This document shows, piece by piece, positions 1 to 13,281 of a DNA stretch of 64,000 nucleotides (the stretch's first letter is position 1; every line of letters starts with the position of its first letter). The notes beneath the pieces were generated by a model. The model was not told where the DNA came from. It saw only the letters and a program-made list of their open reading frames with translations, and ran no database searches. Both the position numbers and the translations under genes were made by a program. The stretch is from assembly GCA_037576215.1 (NCBI GenBank), contig JBANDB010000005.1:5890001-5954000 (forward strand). The letters are read 5' to 3'. This stretch comes from Armillaria gallica (taxonomy: Eukaryota > Basidiomycota > Agaricomycetes > Agaricales > Physalacriaceae).

Positions 1-539
1 GTTCCAATCATCCTCTCTTAATCAGCGGCGTCAATAATTTTTGGATCCAGCTCGCTAACACATAGGTGGTTCAATTGATAAGACTTATACGCCGCGTGAC
101 TGCTACCTAGCCATTCAAGTAGCTCACCAGAAGTTGTCAGTGTTATTAGTATGCAAGGTATGCGATATCTCCCTAGTCCATTTTCTGGCTGACGCTGTTT
201 TCATTGGAAGGCAAGATCGGTACGACATTGAGTCGATGGCCAGCGATATGGCCAGATACGAGTTATTAGGTGCTTGGAACATGTTTTTTCAAGGTGAGAC
301 CTTCCAGTCACGACACCCAAGACTACACTAACAGAAGTCTTCATCCAGTCTCGAACTTTGGGGCCATGGTTTGTAGCATACGCTTCCACCCACTATCAAT
401 CCCTCAACTGTTTCTGGCGGGTGAATGGGTTTGTGTGGAGATGAAAACAAAGGTAACAATTTTCCCACTGATTGCTAAAAAGGTTTGCTAACAAATTCTT
501 GACTGGCTAGTTCCACCTGCTCTGTCCATTACCGAGTCC

Positions 540-2440
540 GGATCCATGTGGGAAGCCAGAGACAGTGTGGAGGGAGATGGACGTGCAAGAGACAGATGAA
601 AGCAAGATGCTTTGACTGTTTCTCAAGCATGGTGTTTAATGTGATGGTGGGCATGTATAAGGTAAGTCTTCCTTATCTCAATCCTCCAGCAGTTCACTAA
701 CAATAGTCTAGTATTGCACTCAACACTACCACACTCACCATTGACACTGAAGTTCGATGTGCTCACAGGAAGCTGGAATGGTATGCAGAGGGAGATAGCC
801 AGACAATAATAAACGCTGGTGGTAAGCAGACTCGACTGAGATCCTCATTACACCACTAACAACTTTTGCAGGTCAACGATGTTAATTCAACACTTGTCTC
901 CTCACCAACTTGACTCGCTGACTATGCTCGACCTCGGGTCGATGGACTCGATCTATCATGCATCAGGTAAGTGTTTCAATAATTTCTATTGAATCAAACT
1001 AATGACTTTACTACAGAGGACAGCGCACATGGAGAGGAGAGAGTGTGGAGAGAAGGAACACTACTACGTCCATGACTTGCATGCCATTCGTCAGTAAGTT
1101 AGTGCACATGTATGGTATCTAGCTAACAAGTCTTTAGATGGGTTTCAACTCCTTACACAACCATCTCTTTTTCCAGGCTTGTCAATCATCACAGCAGAAT
1201 TGGCTTGTCCATGATGGTCATTGCAGACAGGGCAGTATATACCTGGGTGATGACATGTTCATGGACTTGATGGGATACAAGCCAGGATCAACATCCACCT
1301 ACCCTGTCCAATGTCAGCTGCAAAAGCTCTGAACTAGTGACTCTGCTACCACAACTTCGCTCACCTCTTTGTTAGTCAGATATCTCTCAAGGAACGAGTC
1401 TTGGAATCAAGAAGCTGACGATGTGTTGAACAGGCCTGCCATCTCCCAGCACAATGACAGCACAAACACCATGCAGGTGAGCGCTTAGAATGCGACATAC
1501 CTGGACAACCTGACCCTTCCTGGTTCGCAAAGTAAGTGAGGCAATGTCGAGACTATCAAAGGCACTAGGTGAGTTCTCTCATACACTGTGTGATGCCTAC
1601 ATCCTCATCTTCCTCAGACAGCACTGCCGGCAATGCGTGACTCACCTTTTGTGTGGGTCCCCAAAGCAAGCATCAAGCCTCCATGGAACGGAATTCACGA
1701 CGAAGAGCATGGTGGATCCACTTTCTCCCCACCCGCATGCAGAGGGCTCACCTTTCCCACAGATCTCTCCTTCGACCAATGCGGCTTCAAGATCTTGATC
1801 TTATGTCATCAAGCATGACGAGAGGCCACAGGGTGGAATGGCACATACCATTATGAAGCGGTACAAGGAACTGGGCCTGCTTGCCAGGGTATAGAGAACA
1901 TGCCTGCACTGGATTTGACTCCAAGATTTTGTGAGTGTGATATTCAAAAATCCATTGTTTCGTCACTCACTGTTCCTGTCTCAGAAAAGTCAAACGAGCT
2001 CAGTGTGCAGTTCTCTCAACCTCACTCCCTTTTTGGATTTTTCCACCCCACATCATCTAACACACCAGTAAAGCAATGTCTCTTTGTTTGGTGTCGCTGG
2101 CCTTGAGCTATCTATGTCAAATTTCATCCATACTGCACGCACACACCCTGCCCAATGGCGATCCTTAGCCTGTGGAAATTCGACTGCTTATTCCTTGCAG
2201 TAACAGCAAGAATCAACCTCACAAACCTACAAGGACGTTGGTCCGTTATCATGCTTGCCATGTAGGGTGAAGGGAACAATATTGTGGTACGAGGAACTGG
2301 GTCTCTTGCCAGGGTATGGAGAACATACTGTGAAGAATGTCCTGCCAAGCTTTTGGGAGGATAGAGGGGATGAACCAAGTAGATGCTTTGCTCGTTTTCA
2401 TGAGTACATTATTCAACAATCATTATTTCTTTACTGATCT
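540..2440 (+). other. Spliced-looking, unrecognised and probably decayed gene
   Basis: Well-formed GT-AG introns of 40-50 nt are visible at about 662-711, 832-871, 967-1016 and 1094-1137, each with a gtaagt/gtaagc donor and a pyrimidine-rich acceptor. The exons between them do not join into one long open frame under any model I tried. The longest exon-like frame, 1138-1332, is 64 residues and resembles no family I know. The sequence therefore looks like a plus-strand intron-containing gene that has lost its frame. I assign no function. Confidence 0.3.
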
Positions 2441-2625
2441 TTGTACATAGGCCGTTAACGTTCATCATTCAAACATTCAGACACCGCAAAGCTGACTACA
2501 GTTCAGGCCACAGCAACATTTCTGCTCCAGCCCAGCACACGATGGTTCTCTCGCCCCCTCAACCTCACTCCATTCTCTCGGATTTTTGCCCTGCATTATC
2601 TGATACGCTGGTTAATGCACCAGCT
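1861..2625 (+). repeat. Diverged internal duplication
   Basis: The stretch from about 1861 (motif AAGGAACTGGGCCTGCTTGCC) recurs diverged from about 2287. The following stretch near 2030 (CTCACTCCCTTTTTGGA, then a CATCATCTAACACACC-like tail) recurs near 2570. The offset grows from about 427 to about 540 bases, so the second copy carries roughly 110 extra bases. This is a diverged tandem duplication, not a simple repeat. Confidence 0.5.
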
Positions 2626-5600
2626 TCTTGTTCAGTCTCACTATGGCCCTGTTCATGGTCCTGACAAAATGGAGGATCCCACCACCAGGTACATTTCAGG
2701 TTCTGTTTGTCATATACTTGGCATCTGACTTGGGTTCCCAGTTCCCGATGGACTACCGCAATGTGATCAAGTGGTACCAATACGACCCAATGAAATGGTT
2801 CATTTGGTCAATGCAGAACATTGGACTCACTAGTCATGTCAAGGTCTTCCTTGAGAATGAAGTTCGTCAGGGCCAGCTCATGATGCAGCTCAAGCGTCTT
2901 CAGGAGATGCAAGAGTCGCTTGCCTGGCCTTCAAACAGTGACGACCTACCTGTTGTTTCATTTGATAGCCATGTGTATATTTTTTCCCACAATGCCCTGC
3001 AAAGGTGATTAAATGTTGGTTACATTTCAAATGCAGTCACAGATGTATGACCACTGAACGCACCTCGCAATGTATGTCACATCCTTGCTCGACTATTCTT
3101 AGCTTACTCATACTTCACAGCTTCTCGCCATGAAACGCGTAGGTGTACTCCATGGCAGACATCCTCACATCCTTGATATCGCCAAGCGAGTTCCACCCTG
3201 CCAACAGCTCAAGATTATGCTGTAAGGCTAGCAAACTCTCTGGTAAGAGAAAGTCATGTCTGCATCTGCAAGATCTTTTGTATACACAAGGAGGGTTACC
3301 ACCCGCTCTGAAGGGATCCGATAGAATCCGCTCTGTCTGCGGATACAATAGAAAGAAGTAGTCCAAGTGTCTGCTTAGGATGCTGAACAGAGAGCGGTTG
3401 TGTGAAGATAGCGAGAGAAAAGGAGAATTCCTGGCAATCCGCTTCGCAATGCTAGGCTCAGAGGCAGCTAGATATGCTTAGGAGAGTAGCGGAATTTATT
3501 CCTTTAGTGTGCTATGAGCAAGTGAGATTAACTGTCTTTCTAAGTACATTATGCGTGCTTATATAGTAGCAGATCCGAATCCAGCCCCCACTTCCGCACC
3601 TGCCCACTCCAATAGCCCTGAATTTACCTTCAAAGCTGGTATTTGACATGACCTGTTGTGCTGAAATCAGCTGCACGAGCTACTCCAGCGTCATCGAGCA
3701 CACTCTGCAACACCTTCCTCATCTGGTCTGGTTTGAGAATAGCCATATATAGCTATCTGCTGTCAGCCAATTTGTCCACTCTTTCAAGGATGATCCTTCT
3801 GCCATCCGCTGGCATGGGCGTTTCAGGTTGATAGCTGTCAGCTCCTGGAGCCTAGGCCAGTCAAATTCCCATGAAACAAGGCAGTTTCATGGCAGATAGC
3901 ATATGGCCAGGCAGACGATGTATCACTTGGCGGATGCAAAGCGGATGGGTGGTTGCCCAGGCGGATTCTGCAGGAACTCCATTCTTGAGTGGTAGGAAAG
4001 TGCAACTGGAGGAGCAGCGAGTGAAAGTAGTTGTAGTGTAGCACCTAGTTGCTGTATCAAGGTGAAAGCCAAAATTTGGTGCACACATAGATGTGGTGCA
4101 GAACAATGCAATACAACAAATTGAGCTCCAACTACGCTAGGAGTCCATCAATACATGCCCACCCCATGTCAATATTGCCTTCCTTTCTTACTTTCATGAT
4201 GGTGTCACAAGACCTGGCAGCCATGTATCATACCAGCTTCAATATCCCAGGTGCGGATGCCATCTTATCCTGACTCGATGGCATCCTATATCGTCTCCCA
4301 TCATCAGTCTTTCGACAGTCAAGCAAGTTCTTCGCATCTAACTCGTTCACGTTCGACAACAAGCCTATTCCCATCTACAAACATGATGTCGTCATCAAAT
4401 GACTGTTATGGATACTTAGTGACCTTGCGATCTCTCTTTGGCACACATTTGACGTCCTTGAGGGTGTGTACACACTAGCTCAGACTTGGGAAGCAAGAGG
4501 TGCGATAGATATCATTCGCGCATCTCTATGTTCCTGCGTGAACCACTTTGGATTTATGCGGAAGTGACAGGGTTCGGGTGGGAGGAGAAAGCTGAGCTAG
4601 CATCAAAGCATACACAGAGCTTATCCCTCCATGGCAAGCAGCATCAGGAAGTGACACACATGCTGGTGAAGCCCTTCAAGTTGCATCAAAAGTGGCAAGA
4701 TGAATTTGGGAGGGTCTGGAATGGGACACGAGGTGTAGAGGGTGGTCACTCTGTCGACAGGTTGACAGGTCGGCGTGGACGGCGCTGGTGTGGAAGATAT
4801 TTTGGGAAATGGACGCAAGGTCATCGGGGGATGGGCTGTGTTTGTTGGAGATAGAAGAGTGGTCTTTATTAGCTTTGATGTGAATTATCTCGAAGTATGC
4901 TCAATGGCTCCTGGTTGTGGGGTAGATATCATGGACACAATGCATCATGTTCTGGCAAGAGGCATCAAGTGGGAGTATGGCATGGAGGAGTTTGTGGAGG
5001 GAGGGAGGTGTCAACAGGGCATGATTAGCTAAACCGATGCAAGATGATCACCACACCTGTGCATAGTCTCTTTTCTTGTTCTGTTACTCCTTCTGATCTA
5101 ATTCTAGGTCTTGAATACTTACTCAAGCTTCTCCGAGGTTGATGGCCAGCAGCAAGCCATACCATTATCAATGCCGTTTGCTCACAGAACATGGTGAGTT
5201 TTCTTTTGTCTAACCCTGGCAGTCAAGGCCTGACCCAGTTCTTTCTAAGCGACGAAAATCATTTCGATGTATCGTCAGCATCTCCTGGTGATGGCGTCGA
5301 CATATTTTTGCTTGAAGATGATGCGTCTGTGGAGGGAAGCACATGGCAGATTCAGAGGAAGAAGATTTTGAGTGTCCGATCACACTCAGAGCTCGCCTCT
5401 CCCAGGTCACCTTTGATAAAGATGTGGAGGTCTACTATCCAGTGACTATGTCTGCACCAAACTCATTATGCAATGGACTAAAAAGACCAGCCAGTGATTC
5501 AGACACCACATTGATGGAATTTGTTATCTTGTGATACCTCCAACTTTCAGAAATGACTAGATCAGCTCTTGAACCACAATATGAAAAATCGTCATGGAAA

Positions 5601-5737
5601 AAACGTCAATATTATTGTCATCTCTACCATCGCATCCACAGCTACGTTTGACATCTGAAGTTCAAACTCAGCCGACAACTTTGGTGCCGACAGTACTTTT
5701 TTTCTCTCTAATTCCAACAAGAAAATTCTCAGCAACA
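2626..5737. other. No recognisable gene
   Basis: Both strands contain only short frames (up to 126 residues, at 2628-3008 plus), none with a motif I recognise. Two overlapping frames at 5191-5534 could be exon remnants just upstream of the next gene. I see no terminal repeats or RNA genes here. Confidence 0.35.
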
Positions 5738-7677
5738 ATGGACACTCAGCCCATAAATGCCCTCTCTCAGCTTCTTGAAAATATGTCCATTCAAGATCTG
5801 TTGACAGTAAGCTAACAAGACATCACAGTAAAGTCCCACCAAAGTTTGACATTTCCAACAGGCTTTGAAAGACACTCAAATACAAAATCAGGCCCTCAAA
5901 AATGAAATCCGTGCTCTACGCACAGCTCCTATTCCCATTGAAGCAGTCAGTGGACCTCCCTCGGCTGCTCCTGTGTCCTCTCCAGTTCCAACCAAAAGCA
6001 CCAATTCCATATTAAATGAGGCCTCTGGCCAGGCTTCAATTCTCGAGACAAAAGAAAGCAAAGATAAATTCCAAATAGTGGCGAGGAGAATGATTATTAC
6101 CAGTCATGTGTGGTGGGAGAAGAAGAACATTTTTGGTATTGGGCAGGCTTCAGCACAACGGGAGCTCAATGCTGCCCTTGTGCTCTATCTTCAAGGTTCA
6201 GCCGCGGTTGCAAACATGGAGAAGATTGTCAAGATGAGGCTTGTCCTTCAGCTTTACATATCTCTTGCTCCTCAATACCATGTCTTTGTGGGTGGAACCA
6301 TCCCTGGATCTTATCACAAGCTTGAAAAGATTGTGAGTGTATTGAAAACTTTGTGTATTTGGTGCTAATTCGGATAATGTTCTAGATGAAGGATGCAGCA
6401 AAGGACATTTGTCCAACCATTATCAACCAGATCAAGTCATACGCTGCCAAAATTTGCGAAGGCATAGTGCCTTACGACCGCTTTCAACCAGACTTTGACC
6501 GATATACTGATCCGCTATGTCGGCAGCTTGTTGGTTATGAAGCAGGCAAAGAGGGAGTGGCATGTTTGTGCCCTTGTCTCTATGAACCTGGGAAACGAGT
6601 TGGTGGGGATACTTTATTCAGAAGTCCAGCAACCTTGAAGGTATGTATCAATTAGGCTTTGAGCAATCAAATAGTACTAACAGGTCCAAAGATTCTTATC
6701 TGTGTTCTTTGGGGAGGAAGCACCCTCGGAACCAAGAAATTCCAGACAAAGACCACCTATGGCAGGCTATGGGAAGTTAAAGAGGTGACCCCTGCTGCCA
6801 TTGCATTTGCAGCAATTGCAGTAAGCCCTGAATTGAGCCCCATATGCCATGACTGATGGAAGCCATGCAGCTCCGTTTTCTACTATCAGGAGATCCCTCC
6901 TTTAGCTCAGAAAGAGGAGCCAACTCCAAAATCAACTACTTCTCTGACTTCGAATTCTACGTCAGCATTATCAAAAAGAAGCTCACCAAAGAGTCCAAAT
7001 CAATGCTGGCCACCCAAAAACTGTATAATGACAAAGTCTTCCCCAACTTTAGATATGCAAAATCGGCCCCACCAAATCTGCAGGCCAATTTCGAGGAGAA
7101 TTCAGAAGAAGAGGAAATTCTGAGAGGGCTGGATGAAGTCGAAGCAGAGGTTTATTCAGACGAGGCGGATTTCACTGCTTTTGCAGATGCCATCGATCTC
7201 CAGGTTGATACTCAGACTGTGCCAGCCTCCATAGTCACTGAAGACATTGTTGAGGCCACACCTCATGTTACAGCCACAAAAGAGAAAGGAGGAAGGAAGA
7301 AAGCAAACACCAGTAAGGAGGCTCCAGTGTGCCAAAGTGCTCGTAGCCAAGGACTTGAGGCACCAAGCAATATAGACCAACCACCGCCGGCAGAGGGGAT
7401 GCGACGCTGTGGCCGAGGATGTAAGCAAACCAATTCTGATAGGCTGGCAACCACTCTACCCACCAGATCGACCAAGTTAGGGGCCAGATCAGGTACCAAA
7501 GGTGGTGCCCAAGCTGTAACTATACCTGAGGTGATGGAGGACGAGAATGACAATGAAGAAGCAAGTGAGAATGACAATGATGATGGCAATGGCAATGGCA
7601 ATGGCAATGGTGAAGGTAAAAGCAGTGAGAATGAAGAAGAGGAAGAGGAAGAGGAGGATTATGAATACGCTCATTGA
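5738..7677 (+). CDS. DUF6698-like protein, five exons, 576 aa
   Basis: I model exons 5738-5806, 5862-6332, 6386-6640, 6692-6820 and 6871-7677. All join in phase 0 with introns of 50-55 nt; the third has a perfect TACTAAC branch point. The product is about 576 residues. Residues 1-60 are helical and polar. The middle carries W/G-rich motifs: ILICVLWG, then TYGRLWEVKEVTPAAIA, then LRFLLSGD. This order matches my memory of an agaricomycete expansion catalogued as DUF6698, whose function is unknown. The last ~120 residues are Lys/Arg-rich and then strongly acidic (Asp/Glu/Asn/Gly runs at 7540-7670), suggesting a nuclear or chromatin-binding tail. The start is the first ATG that gives an open first exon. 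No frame break is visible, so the gene looks intact. Family assignment is moderate; the gene structure is firm. Confidence 0.72.
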
Positions 7678-8090
7678 CTGTAGTAGTTTTCATACAGTAG
7701 TAAACTGCTTCAAAGAATAGATCTATTTTTTGTAGCTCTTGGTGGGCCAAAGCCTGTGTGTGCTTTATAATAAGTTGAGATGCATAAACTAATATGTACA
7801 TATAGTGTAACAGCATAAGCTATTATTTGAATAATTTGTAACTCTAAATTCTAAGACGTTGCTGGTTCGACTCCTGTACTTAACACATTATGATTTATAA
7901 TACATGATTGATTACTCATTGTGGATGTTACAGTTTGAGTTCAAACTTTGAAAAGGGCCTTAGTAGTGAGAGCTGGATTCTCTCTTTTTTTTTTCTTTCA
8001 CAATCTCAGCAAATCATATTGGACATTGACTGGCTATTATATGGTATCTTATTATATACATACAATATTATACTCAGAATGCAAGGTACA
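7678..8090. other. AT-rich intergenic sequence
   Basis: Sequence between the DUF6698-like gene and the Gypsy LTR. No gene, repeat or RNA is visible. Confidence 0.5.
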
Positions 8091-8560
8091 TGACAATCCC
8101 CCTTGCAATGACATTGTATGGAAGTAGGCAGAACAAGTAAGGACCTTGTAAGGTATGCCATGCCAGCAATACAAGGCATATGCAAGGTACCTTGCATGGT
8201 ACCTTGCCGGCAGCGACTCTCAACAAACAAGGTCATACATTGTGCCGCAGCTCCTTGCGGCATTACATTCCATTTTGGCACCTTATTTGGCCATATTAGG
8301 CAAATGCAGAATCTCTGACAAGGTTCTCTCACGATTTCTTGTTCTCAGAACCTTAAGTACCATTGGTACTCTTCCTCCCTTTCCCTTCTGTCTTCTTCTT
8401 CCAGTTGGTCAATATCCTCCTTTGTTGCTTTTCTCTTGCCCTTCTTGTCCTCCTTCGCTGTGTTCTGCACTGTAGTTTCCTGCCTATGAGGTGACTGCAT
8501 TCATCCTATCCTTGCTATTAAAGGCCTGGATGCTCCAGGTCTCTCTGAGCAATATTGTCA
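8091..8560 (-). repeat. LTR of the Gypsy element (3' LTR)
   Basis: The 470-base segment begins TGACAAT and ends ATTGTCA, a 7-bp inverted LTR terminus of TG...CA type. On the minus strand a purine-rich tract (GGAAGAAGGAAC) lies directly before it, as expected for a polypurine tract next to a 3' LTR. The 5 bases on each side do not match each other. That fits one LTR of a longer element better than a solo LTR. Confidence 0.6.
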
Positions 8561-9139
8561 CGTTGTTCCTTCTTCCATTGCCACCAAGCTATCCACTGTG
8601 TCTGTATTTCTCGTCATCCTCCCTGGATCTAATTCTGGTGGTATAGCCATCGGGTTGTATGATGGTCGATGCAGAGGATACGGATATCCTCTGATTTGCC
8701 AGTTTTGTGGTTGGTATATCGTGGGTGGTCCCATGAAGTTTGGAGGCGGTCTGTACATGTATGGTCCTGGTCCCCATAACTGCGGTTGCAAGCTCAGGGG
8801 TATTGTTCTGAATGCAGGTGCATTATTGTTTGATTGTCCAGTTGGTGCCCATCTGCCGTTCCCACCCAGTTGTGAACTCCACATGGAGTTCAAGGGCCAG
8901 TTTGAGTTTCTTTGCTGTTGTTCATCATTTTGTTGGGGGTTATCTTTCCCACTACTGCCAGTGGCAGTAGCCAATGCAGTAGCTAGTGCTAATGTGATGG
9001 TTGTGACGATGATCATGATGTTCATGGTAGGTAGTAATGTATGTGTCAAGATGGATGTCCAGTTATGATTTTGGACTTGAAAATTTCTTTGGTGCATTTT
9101 GGTCACATGATCATTTTCACATGCTTGGACCATCAGCAT
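8558..9139 (-). pseudogene. Gypsy 3'-terminal ORF, Pro/Asn-rich, 193 aa
   Basis: An uninterrupted frame lies between the chromodomain and the LTR. It has a hydrophobic stretch near residues 40-60 (Ile/Val/Thr/Ala-rich), then a Gln/Asn-rich and a Pro/Tyr-rich region. Its last codons overlap the purine tract before the LTR. It shows no conserved domain and is probably the non-coding or poorly conserved 3' part of the retroelement. An envelope-like role is not supported. Confidence 0.4.
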
Positions 9140-9277
9140 TCCGCCATGTAGTCATTCATTCTTCCCTCTGTGCCCTTTCTTTTGGTCTTTTGACCATTTG
9201 TTGTTAGTATCTGGGGGTGTGTCCATGACGTGCCTCAACAGCTGCTTAGGGTACTTTACCCCCATCAGTTTGAGGTA

Positions 9278-9502
9278 TCAGTCCAGTGCTTGCAGCTTAT
9301 TGCAGTTGCTGTGGGGTTCCCAGGTGGTGTCCCCTTGAGACCACCTCACCTGGTATTCTAGGTTCCTCTCATTGGACCATTGATGTCTGACGATCTCGTC
9401 CATGAACCACTCCATGTCATCTGTGGCTCCAAAGTCATATGGGTCTGGTTGTATCCTGTTGGGGAACAGGATATTGTTGTTTTCATGGTATGGCTGTAGC
9501 AA
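9278..9502 (-). pseudogene. Gypsy chromodomain
   Basis: The frame contains the chromodomain core: an EIVRHQW start, EYQVRW and DTTWEPHSN, with the aromatic residues that cage methyl-lysine. It is the C-terminal targeting module of the integrase polyprotein and is now separated from the integrase by stops. Confidence 0.75.
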
Positions 9503-9529
9503 GGAGATATGAAAAGTTGGGTGGATCCT

Positions 9530-10873
9530 TCATTCCTGCAGTGCTATGGGTAGCTGCAGTGTATACATTGATGTTTCTGGATAGGCATTGTCTATCTTGT
9601 AAGGTCCTATATACTTAGGACATAATTTACATGCCTGTCCTTTCAGTAGATTCAGGTTCCTTGTGGATAGATATACCATATCTCCCTTATTTAGGACTGG
9701 ATCCACTGTCCGCTTTTTGTTAGTGTGATGCATTTGGAACACCCGACTCTCGATTATCAAATCATGTGCTTCAGCTAAGTTTATCAGTGCTTGTTGTGCA
9801 AATTTGCATATTCCTGGTGGCGTACTACCCTGGAGGTGGTACTCTTTTAACATGGATGGAAGGTATCCACCATTCAATTCGAATGGTGTGAACTTCATGG
9901 TTTGACTTACACTCATGTTGATTGCGAATTCAGTCAGATTGATGCACGTCATCCAGTCTTTTTGGTTGGGGTGAATTTCTGCTTGGAATATCTGCCCTAT
10001 CAATCAGTTCATTTGCTCTGTCATCCCATTTGTCTGTGGGTGGAACGACGTTGACATGAGGAGCTTTGCTCCCAGCATCCGGTGCAGTTCCCTCCACCAT
10101 CTGGAAGTGAACTTGGGATCCCTATCACTCACGATGGACTTTGGTAATCCATGCAGTCGCACTATCTCACACATATATACTCCAGATAGTTGCGATGCCA
10201 TCATTTTTGTATGTACAGGGATTAGGTGTACCATACTGGTCATTCGGCACACAACTACCCATAGGTAGTTGAATTTTCAGCCTTCTACTTCTACCTCCAG
10301 GAATGGTCTCACAAAATCCATTCCAATGGATTCCCATGGTTTTGTGGGTACTGGTAGTGTATGCAGTTTCCCTGTGGGGAGCTGGTTACTCCCTTTCACC
10401 TGCTGGCATGCTCTGCATGTTTTGCAGAACTCTCTCGCATCAGACACAATCCGTGGCCACCAGTACCACCATTGGGTGTATTCTGACATGTGTTGGTACC
10501 CATAGTGGCCCAATGTTCGATGTGCTTGGTCCAGGATCACTTCATAAAGTGATCTCCCCTCATATGATCCCTTTGGGATGCACACAACTGAGTCTCCCCT
10601 CATGTTCCTCATCCAAATTAGCCCATCTTTCACTTCAAATGCTTGGTTGGCAGTGGGGTCCTCCATGATCAGTTTGAAGAATGGATCATCTCCATAACCC
10701 TCTTTTATCATTTCAAGGAAACAATCATCTTCGAGGTGAGTGGGTGTCATTGATGGGCCAGACTTGAGCATCTCTTTGATGGTCATCCCAGTGTCTTCCA
10801 CAAGCTTGGCTGATCCGTCTATTGATCTTGTCAGGGCAGACCCATTGTCCACCATTTTGTCTGACATCGCCAT
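9530..10873 (-). pseudogene. Gypsy integrase, broken by stops
   Basis: The zinc-binding part (HRTLGHYGYQ ... CKTCRACQQ) lies in 10277-10873. The DDE core follows: first Asp in GMDFVRPF, second in SIVSDRDPKFTS, Glu in HPQTNGMTEQ (10004-10252). The C-terminal part is at 9530-10003. The catalytic residues survive, but stops near 10.27 and 10.00 kb split the frame into three. Confidence 0.82.
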
Positions 10874-10876
10874 CTC

Positions 10877-12340
10877 CTGTGCTTCTATATCTCACAATTC
10901 TTTTTGCTCTTGCAGTTTGTGCAAGCGGCATAGGGTGGCTTCATGCATCGCTCATATTTCTATAACCTTTTCCTGTACCTCTTGGTACTGATCCGGTGGA
11001 AGATCTTCTCCTCCTGGATCTATTCATGCATCTGCTCAGATGTACTCATGTATGTCATGAGCCTCTTCCCAGATGTTGTTCTCATAGTAATGACTCAGAC
11101 AATTGGCTACCTTATTGTTTTCACCTTTGATATAAGTGATATCAAAATTAAATCAGGACATATAGTCCATCCACCTCATCTGTCACCCTGAAAGGTGGGC
11201 TTGAGTCTTAAAGAACTCAAGCACCTGGTGATCAGTGATGACATGTATCTGATATCCCATTAACTTGTCTTCCCATTTCATCAATGCCTCCAGTATGCCC
11301 AATGTCTCTAATTCATGCACTCAGTAGTTATGCCATGCTGTCGTAAACTTTTTGGACATGAACCCAGCTGGCCTACAGGTCTGCCATGTTGGACCTTGCC
11401 CATACATCACCCCTACCCCCAATTTCAATGTGTCACATATCACCCATATTGGTTTGTCAAGCTTGGGGTCAATGGGTCAGAGAATGGGTGTCTTGCAGCA
11501 GATAGCTTTGATCATATTGAAGCAACATTGATGCAGTGGCTGCCAATCAAATACATTCCCATTGTGTGTCATGCTCAATAGAGGCCTGGTGTATGCAGAT
11601 ATATCTGGAAGGAACGCTGCCAGGTATTGCACTAGTCCAATGAATTGCTGGATGTTATTGTAATTCCTCGGGGTCCTCCACTCACGGATTCATGAAAGCT
11701 TGTCCCCATCAGCATGTAATTCCCAGTCATCGATTATGTGACCCAAACAATCTATTTTCTCAGCAGATAGCTCACACTTCTTCCACTTGAGGTACAGCTT
11801 TTGCTCCCTTAGTCGATCGAATACAATACATAGACTGCTCTTGTGCTCCTCTATGGTGTCAGAATACACAAAGATATTGTCAAGGTATACATGCATGAAT
11901 TTCCCAATGACATCCTGAAATATGGACGTCATTAGTTGTTGGAAGGTGGCTGGTGCATTACAGTCCCCTTGCTGCATTATGTGGCTAACATATGTGCCTC
12001 ACACTGTTGAGAATGCGGTCTTCCACATGTCTGTCACTACCACCCGCACTTGCTCGTAGGCATCCGACAGGTCAATCTTCAACCAATACTTGGCACGTGC
12101 TACATCTTCCCAGATATTGTCCTGATCTGGCATCGGTGTCACGTCCTTGATGGTGTTTTCATTGTGCTGTCAGCAGTCTACCACTGTGTGTAGGTGCATG
12201 TATTTTTTGAACATGCACATCATCAGTGTGGCTTGGCTGGCTGGCATCAGTTCCCACCATCCTGCACACATGTATTGATTAATTTTTTCATTGAATTCAT
12301 CTCTTAGGGCATTCGGACATCTAGGGAGGTGGTAGTGATA
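10877..12340 (-). pseudogene. Gypsy reverse transcriptase and RNase H remnants
   Basis: The best preserved piece is 11690-11977: a QGDCNAPATFQ start, then YLDNIFVYSDT, which is the YxDD catalytic box with its second Asp replaced by Asn. It continues with LYLKWKKCEL and LGHIIDD. Flanking frames are in pieces, with RNase H-like fragments towards 10.9-11.6 kb. Loss of the catalytic Asp alone would inactivate the enzyme. Confidence 0.75.
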
Positions 12341-13281
12341 TCACTTCTCATGATCTATCAGTGAGATCTCATGGTTTACCACTTGATATGGTGGCATTGT
12401 ATCTGGAACTCCCTGTAGGAGTTCCTCATATTCCTCATACCAGTGTTGGTGAAGTGCCGTTATATCTCCCGATTGGTGTGTACCACACTCTTTAGCCTTT
12501 CTCTTGCTTTGGGTCATTGATGGTTTATCTTGATTCCCCTTTGTAGGGGTGCTATCATGGTGGTTCCATCGTTCATTCTTCAGCACCATGGTTGCCATTC
12601 AATCCTCAGCTTCTTCCTCTGCAGGTTCAGGATTGAGGATCATGGTATGGCAGAGATATTCCCATTAGCGCTTGTCTGAATACATGGTGCCTGTGAATTC
12701 GTAGGGTCCTTCTGATTTGATTTTTGAACTCAGAACTATGAATGATAGTCTGTCATTGATATCCACAGATTGACCTCTGGCTAGTGGGAAGTCTGGGTAA
12801 TTGAATATCGGTGCCCTATGTTTGGTGTCCAGTTCCCACATGTCATTAATCACTAGATTCCATTCATCTGGTATTTGTTTATCCCTGGGCCACATCTCCC
12901 CATATTCTGACTTTGGGTGATCCCAGAACCTCACTCATGGTGGTTTACTTCCTCCACTGGTTCTATTGGTATATGGTGTTCCTCTTCATGGCAACGGTCA
13001 TCTTTGTCCATCACCAAATCCTCCACTTTTACACGAGAAGATGTGGGTTGGCATTCCCTGTTGAGTGGTTCACTTACAGTCGTCCCTTCCATTCCTTGGT
13101 TGGTGACTGATAACTCATTCACCACTCTTGGTTTTCTCACATCTTGTTGGGGGTGATCCTGTTTATCACCCCGCTTTATTTTATCTGTGTGAGGGTGATT
13201 ATGATTATCACCCTCGGGTTTATGTCCTGTGTGCTCTGTTGGAATATGCGAGAGAATTTGAGTAATCTGGCATTCCAGCAT
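12341..13281 (-). pseudogene. Gypsy protease-RT linker remnants
   Basis: Three broken minus-strand frames (12341-12598, 12665-12934, 12931-13281) bridge protease and RT. They are charged and His-rich with no recognisable active site. About 13,290-13,360 is AT-rich and may be a small insertion, but I could not define its ends. Confidence 0.45.

Noticed and set aside
7520..7816. Minus-strand His/Cys-rich frame opposite the acidic tail
   Set aside because: It mirrors the repetitive GAA/AAT codons of the real exon of the DUF6698-like gene.
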